Assembly (NCBI RefSeq): GCF_015352955.1
Contig: NZ_JACYOX010000017.1
Location: forward strand, 46,599 to 110,598
Length of the DNA: 64,000 nt
From: Noviherbaspirillum soli
GTDB lineage: Bacteria > Pseudomonadota > Gammaproteobacteria > Burkholderiales > Burkholderiaceae_D
Direction: 5' to 3'
Part shown: piece after piece, positions 19,715-31,432 of the stretch
How the letters are laid out: the number at the start of each line of letters is the position of its first letter
Numbering within the stretch: the stretch's first letter is position 1
Position numbers and translations under genes: made by a program
Notes under the pieces: model-generated
Seen by the model: only the letters and a program-made list of their open reading frames with translations
Told to the model about the DNA's origin: nothing
Databases searched by the model: none

Positions 19715-20311
19715 TCAGCGGACGGTGGCCTGGCGCGGCGGCAGGGTTGCCCGGACCCGGCTGGCAAGGCTGAGTTCGCCGGTGGCATTGTTGGCCACCA
19801 TGCCCGCGCCGTTGAGTGTCGAACCGCCCAGGGTGAGGCGCACCGGCTTGTCGGTGCGCATGATGTCCTCGTCGGGCAAGATCATCAGGTAGTCGGATTC
19901 CAAATGGAAATTTTCCGCCTGCGGCGTTTTCGGACGATCTATCTTGACATCGTCATACATGTGAATCTTGACGCCACCGGGTTCCACGATGGCCCGCTGC
20001 GAGCGGGCCGTCATCGGCGGCCTCTCGCGGGAAAGGCTGTTAATCACGGGCAAATCGATCGTATGCGTGTCGTCGGCCGGATTGTGCACCATGCGCTTGC
20101 CGGCGATGTTGTACTGCGCCTCGCCGGTTGCGGACAGCCGCACGAAATTGAAATTGTCGACGTAGTAATCGGGCTCGGTGCGCGCCGCCGCCGGGCCGTC
20201 GCTGTTATCCGGTGTGCGCATGATCTGCAGCAGCCAGAAGCTGCCCAGCGCCATCAGCGTGACCAGCAGCAGCATCGGCGCCATGCTGAAGCGGCGGCGG
20301 TCCTGTTTCAT
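19715..20311 (-). CDS. lptC: LPS export system protein LptC
   Basis: 198 residues: a short basic N-terminus, one membrane anchor (about 10-30, MLLLVTLMALGSFWLL) and a periplasmic beta-jellyroll (YYVDNFNFVRLSATGE; HLESDYLMILPDEDIMRTDKPV). It passes LPS from LptB2FG to LptA. The frame is open far upstream inside kdsC, but the ATG at 20311 overlaps the kdsC stop in an ATGA and yields the normal length. Confidence 0.94.
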   Translation of the reverse strand: MKQDRRRFSMAPMLLLVTLMALGSFWLLQIMRTPDNSDGPAAARTEPDYYVDNFNFVRLSATGEAQYNIAGKRMVHNPADDTHTIDLPVINSLSRERPPMTARSQRAIVEPGGVKIHMYDDVKIDRPKTPQAENFHLESDYLMILPDEDIMRTDKPVRLTLGGSTLNGAGMVANNATGELSLASRVRATLPPRQATVR

Positions 20312-20844
20312 CCCAGATACGGCGCCAGCGCCGCCTCGTAGTTGCCCTGCGCGCGCAGGATGAAGTCGCACAGTTCGCGCACGGCGCCCCGGCCGCCGCC
20401 GGCGGTGGTGACGTAGTGCACCCGCGAACGCACCTCGGGGTGGCCGTTCGGCACGCTGGCGGCAAAGCCGACGCGGGTCAGCACCGGCAGGTCGATCACA
20501 TCGTCGCCGATGAAGCCGCTGGCCTCGGCTTCGACGCCGCATTCGGCCAGCAGCGACTGATAGCCCGACAGCTTGTCGTGCACGCCCTGCTGCACATGGG
20601 TAATGCCGAGATCGGCCGCACGCCGCGCCACCAGCGCCGACTGTCGAGCGCTGATGATGGCGGTGATGACGCCCGACTGCTGCAGCAGCTTGATGCCGTG
20701 GCCGTCGAGCACGTTGAAGGTCTTGATCATTTCGCCGTCTGCGCCGAAATGCAGGCTGCCGTCGGTCAGCACGCCATCGACATCGAACACCATCAGCCGG
20801 ATGCGGCGCGCCCGCGCCATGCTTTCCTCGAGTGACTGCTGCAT
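20308..20844 (-). CDS. kdsC: 3-deoxy-D-manno-octulosonate 8-phosphate phosphatase KdsC
   Basis: 178-residue HAD phosphatase with no cap domain. Nucleophile and acid are Asp21 and Asp23 in MVFDVDGVLTDG; motif III/IV is GFIGDDVIDLPVL. It removes phosphate from Kdo-8-P in inner-core LPS synthesis. Start overlaps the kdsD stop by one base and the stop overlaps lptC by four, so all are tightly coupled. Confidence 0.96.
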   Translation of the reverse strand: MQQSLEESMARARRIRLMVFDVDGVLTDGSLHFGADGEMIKTFNVLDGHGIKLLQQSGVITAIISARQSALVARRAADLGITHVQQGVHDKLSGYQSLLAECGVEAEASGFIGDDVIDLPVLTRVGFAASVPNGHPEVRSRVHYVTTAGGGRGAVRELCDFILRAQGNYEAALAPYLG

Positions 20845-21869
20845 CAGATCACCTTTGCCCGGGTCAGGTCATGGATGTGGAGGGCGCCGACCAGGATGCC
20901 GTCGCCGTCGGTGACCAGCAGCTGGTTGATGCGGTGCTGCTCCATCATTTCGACCGCCTCGACCGCGAGCTGGTCGGGGCCGATGCTGCGCGGGCCGGGA
21001 TGCATCACGTCGGCGATCACGATCTTGCTGAAGTCCTGCGCCTGCTCGATCAGGCGGCGCAGATCGCCGTCGGTGAACACGCCGATCGGCCGTCCCTGCG
21101 GATCGACCACCGCGGTCATGGCCATGCCCTTGTGGCTGATTTCCAGCAGCGCCGCGTTGAGCGAGACTTCCGGCGGCACCCTGGGCACCGCGTCGCCGCT
21201 GCGCATCACATCGCGCACATGGGTCAGCAGCCGCCTGCCGAGCGCGCCGCCCGGATGGGAGCGGGCAAAGTCCTCCTCCCGGAAGCCGCGCGCATCCAGC
21301 AGCGCCACGGCCAGCGCATCGCCCAGCGCCAGCGTGGCGGTGGTGCTGGCCGTGGGCGCCAGGTTCAGCGGACACGCTTCCTTGGCCACCGCCGCGTTCA
21401 GATGCACGTTCGACAGCAGCGCCAGGCTGGAAGCGTCGCTGCCGGTCATGGCCACCAGCTTGGCGCCCATGCGCTTGATGATGGGCACGATGGCCAGCAG
21501 TTCGGCGGTCTCGCCGGAATTGGAAATGGCGATGAAGGCATCGTTCTCGGTCACCATGCCCAGGTCGCCATGCGCCGCCTCGGCGGGATGAACGAACAGG
21601 GAAGGGGTGCCGGTCGAGGCCAGCGTGGCGGCAATCTTGCGGGCGATATGGCCGGACTTGCCCATGCCGGAGACGACGACCCGGCCGCTGCAGCCCAGCA
21701 GCAGTCCGACCGCCTGCGCAAAGCTGCCGTTGTCGGCGGTGATGCGGTCCTTCAGGGCCAGGATGGCGTCGGCTTCGATCTGCAGGGTCTCGCGCGCCAT
21801 TTCGGCTGCGCGCTCCGCCTGCGCCGTGTCGAAAGGCTTCGACAATGTTTTTTCATGGGTTACACTCAT
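20844..21869 (-). CDS. kdsD: D-arabinose 5-phosphate isomerase KdsD (KpsF/GutQ family)
   Basis: 341 residues: an N-terminal SIS sugar-isomerase domain (about 40-180; VVVSGMGKSGHIARKIAATLAS and PAEAAHGDLGM) followed by two CBS domains (about 215-335). It makes arabinose 5-phosphate for Kdo synthesis and heads the LPS operon. A TATACT -10 hexamer at 21881-21876 lies only six bases before the ATG, so the mRNA could be leaderless or nearly so; there is no ribosome binding site. Divergent from the KefC-like gene. Confidence 0.95.
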   Translation of the reverse strand: MSVTHEKTLSKPFDTAQAERAAEMARETLQIEADAILALKDRITADNGSFAQAVGLLLGCSGRVVVSGMGKSGHIARKIAATLASTGTPSLFVHPAEAAHGDLGMVTENDAFIAISNSGETAELLAIVPIIKRMGAKLVAMTGSDASSLALLSNVHLNAAVAKEACPLNLAPTASTTATLALGDALAVALLDARGFREEDFARSHPGGALGRRLLTHVRDVMRSGDAVPRVPPEVSLNAALLEISHKGMAMTAVVDPQGRPIGVFTDGDLRRLIEQAQDFSKIVIADVMHPGPRSIGPDQLAVEAVEMMEQHRINQLLVTDGDGILVGALHIHDLTRAKVI

Positions 21870-22009
21870 GCCCGAAGTATAAACGAATTACGAAAGCAAA
21901 AAACCTGCCAGAAATAACAAAAACCCGGTGATTTGATTGGTCACTCATCGGCACCTGTTCATGTGCCGCTCCAGTTTTTCAACAATCGACCGGAAAGTCC
22001 GCCTGCCCA

Positions 22010-23995
22010 ATGTTTTCTGCTCTCGAACTTACCTTGCTGCTGCTGGGCTCGGCCGTCCTTGGCGTGGTCGGTTTCCGCATGCTGCATCTTCCACCCATGC
22101 TGGGCTACCTGGCAGTGGGCATCCTGATCGGCCCGCACGCGCTCGGGCTGGCCGAGGAAAACGCCACCACCCATACGCTGGCGGAATTCGGGGTGGTATT
22201 CCTGATGTTCTCGATCGGCCTGGAATTTTCCCTGCCCAAGCTTTCCTCGATGCGCAAGACGGTGTTTGGCCTGGGCATGGCGCAGGTGCTGCTGACCATT
22301 GCGGTGACCATGCTGTTCGGCACGCTGTCGGCCTGGATATTGCCGTCGCTATTTCAGATCAGCTGGCGCGCCGCCTTTGCGCTGGGCGGCGCGCTGGCCA
22401 TGTCGTCCACCGCGATTGTCTCCAAGATGCTGACCGAAAGGCTGGAGCTGGAAAGCGAGCATGGGCGCCGCATCATCGGCATCCTGCTGTTCCAGGACCT
22501 GGCGCTGGTGCCGCTCTTGATCCTGGTGCCGGCGCTGGCCAATCCGCGCGACCTGCTGCCGACGCTGGCGTGGGCGGGGCTGAAGGCGGTGCTGGTGCTG
22601 GTGCTGCTGCTGGTGATCGGGCAGAAGCTCATGCGCGGCTGGTTCCAGATCGTGGTCAAGCGCCGTTCGCAGGAGCTGTTCATGCTCAACCTGCTGTTGA
22701 TCACGCTGGGCGCGGCCTGGATCACCGAGCGCGCCGGGCTGTCGCTGGCGCTGGGCGCTTTCGTCGCCGGCATGCTGATTTCAGAGACCGAGTACAAGCA
22801 CCAGGTGGAAGAGGACATCGCGCCTTTCCGCGACGTGCTGCTGGGGCTGTTCTTCATCACCATCGGCATGCTGCTCAATGTGCCGCTGGTGCTGGAAAAC
22901 TGGTGGCTGGTGCTGCTGTTGCTGCTGGTGCCGGTGCTGGTGAAGTTCGCGCTGATCGCGGCGCTGTCACGGCTGTTCGGCGCCTCGCCCGGCGTTGCGT
23001 TGCGCACCGGCCTGGCGCTGGCGCAGGCCGGCGAATTCGGTTTCGTGCTGCTCAACCAGGCCGGCGGGCTGCAGCTGGTCGATCCGTTCCTGGTCCAGCT
23101 GATCCTGGCTTCCATGGTGCTGTCGATGCTGATCACGCCGCTGATCCTGGCCAAGTCGGACGCCATCGTATTGAAGCTCTCCGCCAATGACTGGATGCTG
23201 CAGTCGCTGGCGCTGACCCGCATTGCCACCCGCACCATGTCGACCCAGAAGCATGTGATCATCGCCGGCTTCGGCCGCAGCGGCCAGAGCCTGGCCAAGC
23301 TGCTGGAGGAGGAGAAGATCGCCTACCATGCGCTCGACCTCGATCCCGAGCGGGTGCAGGAAGCGCAGGCGGCCGGCGCCAGCGTGTCGTATGGCGACGC
23401 CACGCGCCGCGAGAGCCTGCTGGCGGCCGGCATCCATCGGGCCGAAGCGATGGTGATCACCTACGCCAGCACGCCGTCGGCATTGAAGACGCTGCACCAT
23501 GTGCATGAACTGGCGCCGCAGCTGCCGGTCATCGTGCGCAGCCATGACGATACCGATCTCGACAAGCTGCGTGGCGCGGGCGCGGCCGAAGTGGTGCCGG
23601 AAGCGATCGAGGGCAGCCTGATGCTGGCTTCCCATGCGCTTCTGATGCTGGGCGTGCCGCTGCGCCGCGTGCTGCACCGGGTGCAGGATGTGCGCGGCCA
23701 GCGTTACACGGCGTTGCGCGGCTACTTCCACGGCGCCGACGATGCGGCCGACCATCCCGAGCACCTGAATGTGCGTCTGCATTCGGTGGCGCTGTCCGAG
23801 CACGCGCATGCGATCGGCAAGCCGCTGGCCGCGCTCGGGCTCAACGAGATGGGCGCCGAGGTCACCGCGATCCGGCGCAGCAGGAGCCGCATCGATGTCA
23901 CGCCGGACACGGTGTTCCACGGCGGCGATATCGTGGTGCTGCGCGGCGCGACCGAAGCCATCGCGCTGGCCGAAGCGCGCCTGCTCAAGGCATAG
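22010..23995 (+). CDS. KefC/YbaL-type monovalent cation:proton antiporter (CPA2 family)
   Basis: 661 residues. About 12 membrane segments of a Na+/H+-exchanger fold occupy 1-385. A TrkA-N (RCK) Rossmann domain begins at HVIIAGFGRSGQSLAKLL (about 420), and a TrkA-C domain ends the protein. KefC/YbaL proteins exchange K+ or Na+ for H+ under control of bound nucleotides or glutathione adducts. The ion and the ligand cannot be told from sequence. It lies divergently next to the kdsD operon, a neighbourhood seen in related bacteria. Confidence 0.9.
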   Translation: MFSALELTLLLLGSAVLGVVGFRMLHLPPMLGYLAVGILIGPHALGLAEENATTHTLAEFGVVFLMFSIGLEFSLPKLSSMRKTVFGLGMAQVLLTIAVTMLFGTLSAWILPSLFQISWRAAFALGGALAMSSTAIVSKMLTERLELESEHGRRIIGILLFQDLALVPLLILVPALANPRDLLPTLAWAGLKAVLVLVLLLVIGQKLMRGWFQIVVKRRSQELFMLNLLLITLGAAWITERAGLSLALGAFVAGMLISETEYKHQVEEDIAPFRDVLLGLFFITIGMLLNVPLVLENWWLVLLLLLVPVLVKFALIAALSRLFGASPGVALRTGLALAQAGEFGFVLLNQAGGLQLVDPFLVQLILASMVLSMLITPLILAKSDAIVLKLSANDWMLQSLALTRIATRTMSTQKHVIIAGFGRSGQSLAKLLEEEKIAYHALDLDPERVQEAQAAGASVSYGDATRRESLLAAGIHRAEAMVITYASTPSALKTLHHVHELAPQLPVIVRSHDDTDLDKLRGAGAAEVVPEAIEGSLMLASHALLMLGVPLRRVLHRVQDVRGQRYTALRGYFHGADDAADHPEHLNVRLHSVALSEHAHAIGKPLAALGLNEMGAEVTAIRRSRSRIDVTPDTVFHGGDIVVLRGATEAIALAEARLLKA

Positions 23996-24101
23996 CGGCA
24001 GAAGAACAGGTATCTATGCCATCTCCGACTCACTGCATTCACTTCATCATTGCTGCGGTCTGGCCCATGCCTGCGCGCATGCGGGAAAAGGACTAGCAAC
24101 A

Positions 24102-25010
24102 GTGGACATGTTTCAACGCATTCTCGGCATCATCCTGCCGGTATTCGCCATCATCGCGGTGGGCTACGGCTATGCGCGGCTGCGCGGCGAGAGCGTGCGC
24201 GCCGACATGGGCGCGGTCAACCGGGTCAGCATGGAAGTGCTATGCCCGCTGCTGGTGTTTACCGCGCTGGCGGCCAAGGACTTCGATGTGACCCACAACC
24301 TGGTGCTGATCGTGGCCGGCGCGCTGATCTCGCTGGGTTCGGGCCTGCTGGCGTGGCCGCTGGCGCGCCTGCTGGGCTATGACGCGCGCAGCTTCGTGCC
24401 GCCGATGATGTACAACAACTGCGGCAACATGGGCCTGCCGCTGGCGGCGCTGGCCTTCGGCCCGGCCGGCCTGTCGGCGGCGGTGGCGCTGTTCATGGCG
24501 GCCAACCTGGTCTATTTCTCTCTCGGCATCAAGATCATCGAGGCCGGGCGGCATGGCCGCCGCAGTTCCTTCTTCAAGTTCATGACCAGCCCGATGATGC
24601 TGGCGATGATCCTGGGCATGCTTTGCGCGCTGGCGAAGCTCCGCCTGCCGGCGCAGCTGCTTGCCGCGCTCAAGATGCTGGGCGACGCCTGCATCCCGGT
24701 GATGCTGTTCTCGCTGGGCGTGCGCATGATGGATGTGAATTTCCGCAGCTGGCAGATCGGCATGATAGGCGCGATCGCCTGCCCGCTGACGGGCCTGGCC
24801 AGCGCCGGCCTGCTCGATCTGGTGCTGCCCATGACCGCGATGCAGCGCGGCCAGATGTATCTGTTCGCGTCGCTGCCGCCGGCGGTGCTCTGCTTCATGA
24901 TCGCCGAGCAGTACAAGCAGGAGCCGGACAAGGTGGCGTCCATCGTGCTGCTGGGGAACCTGGTGTCGCTCGGATTCGTGCCGCTGGGATTGTGGCTGGG
25001 GCTGGCGTGA
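24102..25010 (+). CDS. AEC family (auxin efflux carrier-like) permease
   Basis: About 302 residues and ten hydrophobic segments. Family marks are the early PVFAIIAVGYGYARL, the conserved NRVSMEVLCPLLVFTALA and the helix-breaking MMYNNCGNMGLPLAA. AEC carriers in bacteria export or import organic acids such as malate or malonate; the substrate here is unknown. Start choice: AAGGA lies nine bases before the GTG at 24102, while the next ATG (24108) is 15 bases away, so GTG is preferred. It follows the KefC-like gene by about 100 bases. Confidence 0.85.
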   Translation: MDMFQRILGIILPVFAIIAVGYGYARLRGESVRADMGAVNRVSMEVLCPLLVFTALAAKDFDVTHNLVLIVAGALISLGSGLLAWPLARLLGYDARSFVPPMMYNNCGNMGLPLAALAFGPAGLSAAVALFMAANLVYFSLGIKIIEAGRHGRRSSFFKFMTSPMMLAMILGMLCALAKLRLPAQLLAALKMLGDACIPVMLFSLGVRMMDVNFRSWQIGMIGAIACPLTGLASAGLLDLVLPMTAMQRGQMYLFASLPPAVLCFMIAEQYKQEPDKVASIVLLGNLVSLGFVPLGLWLGLA

Positions 25011-25028
25011 GCTGAACCGCAGGACGGC

Positions 25029-25307
25029 TCAGGCGGTCGGGCGTATTTCCATCACGCCGGCGCGCACGCTGCCGGCGTCGCATGGCGTGGCGAGCACCTG
25101 CTGCACGCTGGCGCCGGCCGGGCCCCGGCGCGCCCAGGCCTCGATCTGCGCCAGCGCGCCGGTGTCGCCATCGACGACGGCTTCCACCGAGCCGTCATGC
25201 CGGTTGCGCACCCAGCCTGACAGCCCGAGCGATATGGCCTGGCGCTCGAACGCGGCGCGGTAGCCCACGCCCTGTACCCGGCCGGTGATCTGCAGATGCA
25301 GCGCCAT
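25029..25307 (-). CDS. acyP: Acylphosphatase
   Basis: 92-residue small enzyme hydrolysing acyl phosphates. The phosphate-binding loop GRVQGVGYR with catalytic Arg17 and the catalytic Asn35 in WVRN are both present. It begins four bases after the uvrA stop on the same strand, so the two are probably read together; a link in function is not evident. Confidence 0.95.
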   Translation of the reverse strand: MALHLQITGRVQGVGYRAAFERQAISLGLSGWVRNRHDGSVEAVVDGDTGALAQIEAWARRGPAGASVQQVLATPCDAGSVRAGVMEIRPTA

Positions 25308-25311
25308 TGCC

Positions 25312-28167
<2,856 letters not shown>

Positions 28168-28313
28168 GAATACTTTCAGCGTTAGTATCCCGGCTGCTTG
28201 TGAAATGTTGTGCAATCAATCGTGGCAGAGCGGGGTTCAAGCGGGTCAACCTGATACTATAACGGGTTTTGAAGTTCGCCGTATTACCCGGTATTTGCCG
28301 CTAAACCCTATCC

Positions 28314-29546
28314 ATGTCATCCAGTCAATCCTCCTTGCAGGACAACCGCATGAGCCGCACCGAAGTCCGCGCCAGCGCCTCGCTGGCCGCCATCTTCGCG
28401 CTGCGCATGCTGGGCCTGTTCCTGATCCTGCCGGTGTTTTCCGTGCATGCCCGCAGCATGCCCGGCGGCGACAATGCGACCCTGATCGGCCTGGCGCTGG
28501 GCGTGTATGGCCTGACCCAGTCGTTCGGGCAGATCCCGTTGGGCATCGCCTCCGACCGCTATGGCAGGAAGCGCATCATCATCATCGGCCTGCTGCTGTT
28601 CGCGATCGGCTCCTTCATCGCCGCCATGGCCAGCCATATCGGCTGGGTCATCGTCGGCCGCGCGGTCCAGGGCGCCGGCGCGATCTCGGCGGCCATCACC
28701 GCGCTGATCGCCGACAGCACCCGCGAGGAGCACCGGACCAAGGCCATGGCCATGGTGGGCGGCTCGATCGGGCTGTCGTTCGCGCTGTCGCTGGTGGCCG
28801 CGCCGCTGCTCTACAGCGCCATCGGCATGAGCGGCATGTTCGCGCTGATCGGCGTCATGTCGGTGGCGGCCATCCTGGTGGTGCTGTACGTGGTGCCGCC
28901 TGCCGCGCCGCTGCCGCCGGGTCGGGTGCGCTTTGCCGAAGTACTGAAGAACCGCGAGCTGATGCGGCTCAATTACGGCGTGTTCGCGCTGCACCTGACG
29001 CAGATGGCGATGTTCGTGGTGGTGCCGGCGGCGCTGGTGCAGAGCATGAACCTGCCGGTGTCGGCGCATTGGAAAATTTATCTGCCGGTGGTGCTGGCGT
29101 CCTTCGTGCTGATGCTGCCGCCGGTGTTCGTCGGCGAGAAGCGCGGCTGCATGAAGCAGGTGTTCATCGGCGCCATCGCGCTGCTGCTGCTGGTGCAGGG
29201 CGGCATGTGGTTCACGCTGTCGCAGGCCACGCCGGGCGCGCCGGCTTTGGTCGGCCTGCTGCTGGCCTTTTTCATCGCCTTCAACATCCTGGAAGCGAGC
29301 CAGCCGTCGCTGGTATCGCGCCTTGCGCCGCCCGGCGGACGCGGCGCCGCGCTGGGCGTCTACAACACCTTGCAGGCCCTGGGCCTGTTCTGCGGCGGCG
29401 CCGCCGGCGGCTGGCTGACCCAGCATGCGAGCCGCTCGGCGGTCTTCATTCTGGGCGCGGGGCTGACCGTGGTGTGGCTTATAATTGCGTCCAATATGCA
29501 AAACCTGCCGCGGCGCGGCCCGAAACAGCAGCCAGCCGCCGTCTAA
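28314..29546 (+). CDS. Major facilitator superfamily transporter (YajR-like)
   Basis: 410 residues with 12 hydrophobic segments. The loop 2-3 motif GIASDRYGRKRI and the motif-C helix GGSIGLSFALSLVAAPLL mark a drug:H+ antiporter-type MFS protein. It lacks the C-terminal YAM domain of E. coli YajR. The substrate is unknown. The first ATG (28314) has no ribosome binding site, whereas an in-frame ATG at 28350 has AGGA nine bases upstream, so translation may begin there. It lies between uvrA (divergent) and ssb (20 bases downstream, same strand). Confidence 0.87.
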   Translation: MSSSQSSLQDNRMSRTEVRASASLAAIFALRMLGLFLILPVFSVHARSMPGGDNATLIGLALGVYGLTQSFGQIPLGIASDRYGRKRIIIIGLLLFAIGSFIAAMASHIGWVIVGRAVQGAGAISAAITALIADSTREEHRTKAMAMVGGSIGLSFALSLVAAPLLYSAIGMSGMFALIGVMSVAAILVVLYVVPPAAPLPPGRVRFAEVLKNRELMRLNYGVFALHLTQMAMFVVVPAALVQSMNLPVSAHWKIYLPVVLASFVLMLPPVFVGEKRGCMKQVFIGAIALLLLVQGGMWFTLSQATPGAPALVGLLLAFFIAFNILEASQPSLVSRLAPPGGRGAALGVYNTLQALGLFCGGAAGGWLTQHASRSAVFILGAGLTVVWLIIASNMQNLPRRGPKQQPAAV

Positions 29547-29566
29547 ACAGTTAAGGAGAGTTATCC

Positions 29567-30085
29567 ATGGCTTCGGTCAACAAGGTCATCATCGTTGGCA
29601 ACCTCGGGCGCGACCCGGAGACCCGCTACATGCCCAGCGGCGACGCAATGACGTCGATCACCGTCGCAACCACCGACACCTGGAAGGACAAGGCCACCGG
29701 TGAAAAAAAGGAACAGACCGAATGGCATCGCATCAGCTTCTTCGGCAAGCTGGCGGAGATCGCCGGCCAGTACCTGAAGAAGGGCAGCCAGGTCTATATC
29801 GAAGGCTCGCTGCGCACCCGCAAGTACACCGACAAGGATGGCGTCGAAAAATACGCGACCGACATCCGCGCCGACACCATGCAGATGCTGGGCAGCCGCC
29901 AGGGCATGGGCGGCGGCGCGGGCGCCGGCGGCGGCATGGGCGGCGGCATGGATGACGGCGGCTACGGCAGCGCGCCGCCGGCCCGCCAGAACACCGGCGG
30001 TAGTGGCGGTGGTGGCGGCGGCAGCCGCCCGGCGCCGCGTCCGGCGCCGAACTTCTCGGATATGGATGACGATATTCCGTTCTGA
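29567..30085 (+). CDS. ssb: Single-stranded DNA-binding protein
   Basis: 172 residues. The OB fold (1-112) opens [18 protein letters not shown] and contains the DNA-stacking aromatics W40 and W54 region ([16 protein letters not shown]). A glycine-rich linker follows, ending in the acidic tip MDDDIPF that docks repair and replication proteins. AAGGAG precedes the ATG. A perfect TATAAT at 29480-29485 inside the end of the MFS gene could serve as its own -10, though no good -35 is present. A strong terminator follows. Confidence 0.97.
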   Translation: MASVNKVIIVGNLGRDPETRYMPSGDAMTSITVATTDTWKDKATGEKKEQTEWHRISFFGKLAEIAGQYLKKGSQVYIEGSLRTRKYTDKDGVEKYATDIRADTMQMLGSRQGMGGGAGAGGGMGGGMDDGGYGSAPPARQNTGGSGGGGGGSRPAPRPAPNFSDMDDDIPF

Positions 30086-30114
30086 AGAAACCGATCCAGC
30101 CCGGAACGTCCAGC

Positions 30115-30154
30115 AAAACCCCTGACCTTGCTTCACAGCCGGTCAGGGGTTTTT
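30115..30154 (+). terminator. Rho-independent terminator after ssb
   Basis: Arms AAAACCCCTGACC (30115-30127) and GGTCAGGGGTTTT (30141-30153) form a 13-bp stem with a 13-base loop, closing with a T-run. It lies 30 bases after the ssb stop. The A-run on the other side would let it act in both directions. Confidence 0.9.
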
Positions 30155-30290
30155 CATTTGGGTTGCGGCACTGCGGCCGCTGGTGTCGCCAGTGCGCAGT
30201 GCCGGCTCCGATGCCGATCGAAACCAGCAAACTCGCCAGGCTGCAAGCCTTTCCTTCGCGCTCATGACGGCCTGCCTGACCAGGGACACA

Positions 30291-30833
30291 TCAACCCGCG
30301 TCCTGCCTGTTTCCCCGCGCAGCCCCGACAATGCGGGCCAGCACGGGCTCGCACAGCATCAGCAGCAGCGCCAGGCAGATCAGGCCGAAGCACAGCGCGC
30401 TGGTGGCCGACAAGGTCTGGTGATAAACCAGCACGGCGACCAGCCGGGTGCGGCTCATGGTTTCTCCGAACACCAGGCACCCGGCGGCGATGGCCACGAA
30501 AGGCGCGAGCAGATAACCCAGGCCGCTTTCGACCACGTGTCCCTGGATGGATTCCCATATGAAGGTGAGCCAGTTGCAGGCCAACAGAATCGCCGCCGTT
30601 ACGTGGATCGCCAAATCGCGCTGGCTCACGCGCTGCGCCAGTGCGCGCAGCCGGCCCAGCGTGCCCATGATCAGCAGCAGGGCGGCCAGCGAAGCAATGA
30701 TGCGCGCAGTCAGCAGCGTCAGGGGAGGCAGCGCGCCAAGGGTCTTCCAGAACAGTGCTGACAGGCCGAGCAGTACATTGGCCATGATGCCGGCGCAGGC
30801 GGCCGCCATGTGGCGCGAGGCCAGGGCCATCAC
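30291..30833 (-). pseudogene. RarD-like EamA transporter with an apparent internal deletion
   Basis: 180 codons remain of a family normally near 300. The first part (LLGLSALFWKTLGALPPLTLLTARII; ILLACNWLTFIWESIQGHVVESGLGY; GETMSRTRL) follows the N-terminal half of RarD. Directly after that come the last helix and tail (VAVLVYHQTLSATSALCFGLICLALLLM). Roughly 120 residues between helix 5 and the final helix are missing without a frame break. The join lies in WLAVLL/LAVLVY-like sequence, as if two similar helix codings recombined. Either a non-functional remnant or a half-size carrier; I favour a remnant. It faces the ssb terminator. Confidence 0.55.
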
Positions 30834-31432
30834 GCCCTGCCTGCCTTGCCGGGGCGGCAGCCAAGCGATTCAACAGACCACGACAAGCCGCCATCGGTAT
30901 TCATCAGGCAAGCGGCCCGTCCGGTGCGGGCTGTTGTTGTCAGGCCATGGGAGCCGCCGCATGCGACGCGGCCAGTCATCAGCCATGGCATGTGCCCAGG
31001 CAAGGTTTCTGGCGCGGCCGGGGATAGGCAAGACGATTGAATGGCGCATGCCAGCATGGTGATATTCCTGTTGAAGAAGCGATTATGCAAAGCGCGCTGG
31101 CAAGGCGACGACGCGCGCCGCATGCAAGGATAAGCCTCGCTTGGTAACCCGGTTACGTCGATGCGCAGGAACAGGCAGACATGCCTTGAAACGCCCACAA
31201 GCCATCGACATGCCGGGCGCCTATGCCACATACGGTCCGGGCAGCAAGCCATGCGCCATGACAACCATGCCCGACCTGATCAGCTTGCGCGGCATGGCTC
31301 CGGCCCCAAAGGCTTCCCGTGCAATGCGGCGACCTTTTTTCAACCCCATACCCCCACCCATTCGGTCTACAATCCCGGTTCTGCGCACCGTCGAGTGCGG
31401 ATGCCGGATGCATGTTCGTCACACAATAAAAA
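30834..31432. other. About 600 bases with no recognisable gene
   Basis: Both strands were read; open frames here are short and have no protein-like character. A small palindrome GTAACC-C-GGTTAC lies at 31144-31156 and could be an operator. The stretch sits between the damaged RarD-like gene and the DUF748 gene, so it may be decayed sequence. The DUF748 start has no ribosome binding site in its last 20 bases. Confidence 0.5.

Noticed and set aside
23769..24101. Longer N-terminus for the AEC carrier
   Set aside because: The extension overlaps the end of the KefC-like gene in another frame, is not hydrophobic, and the natural first helix starts at 24102-24108.
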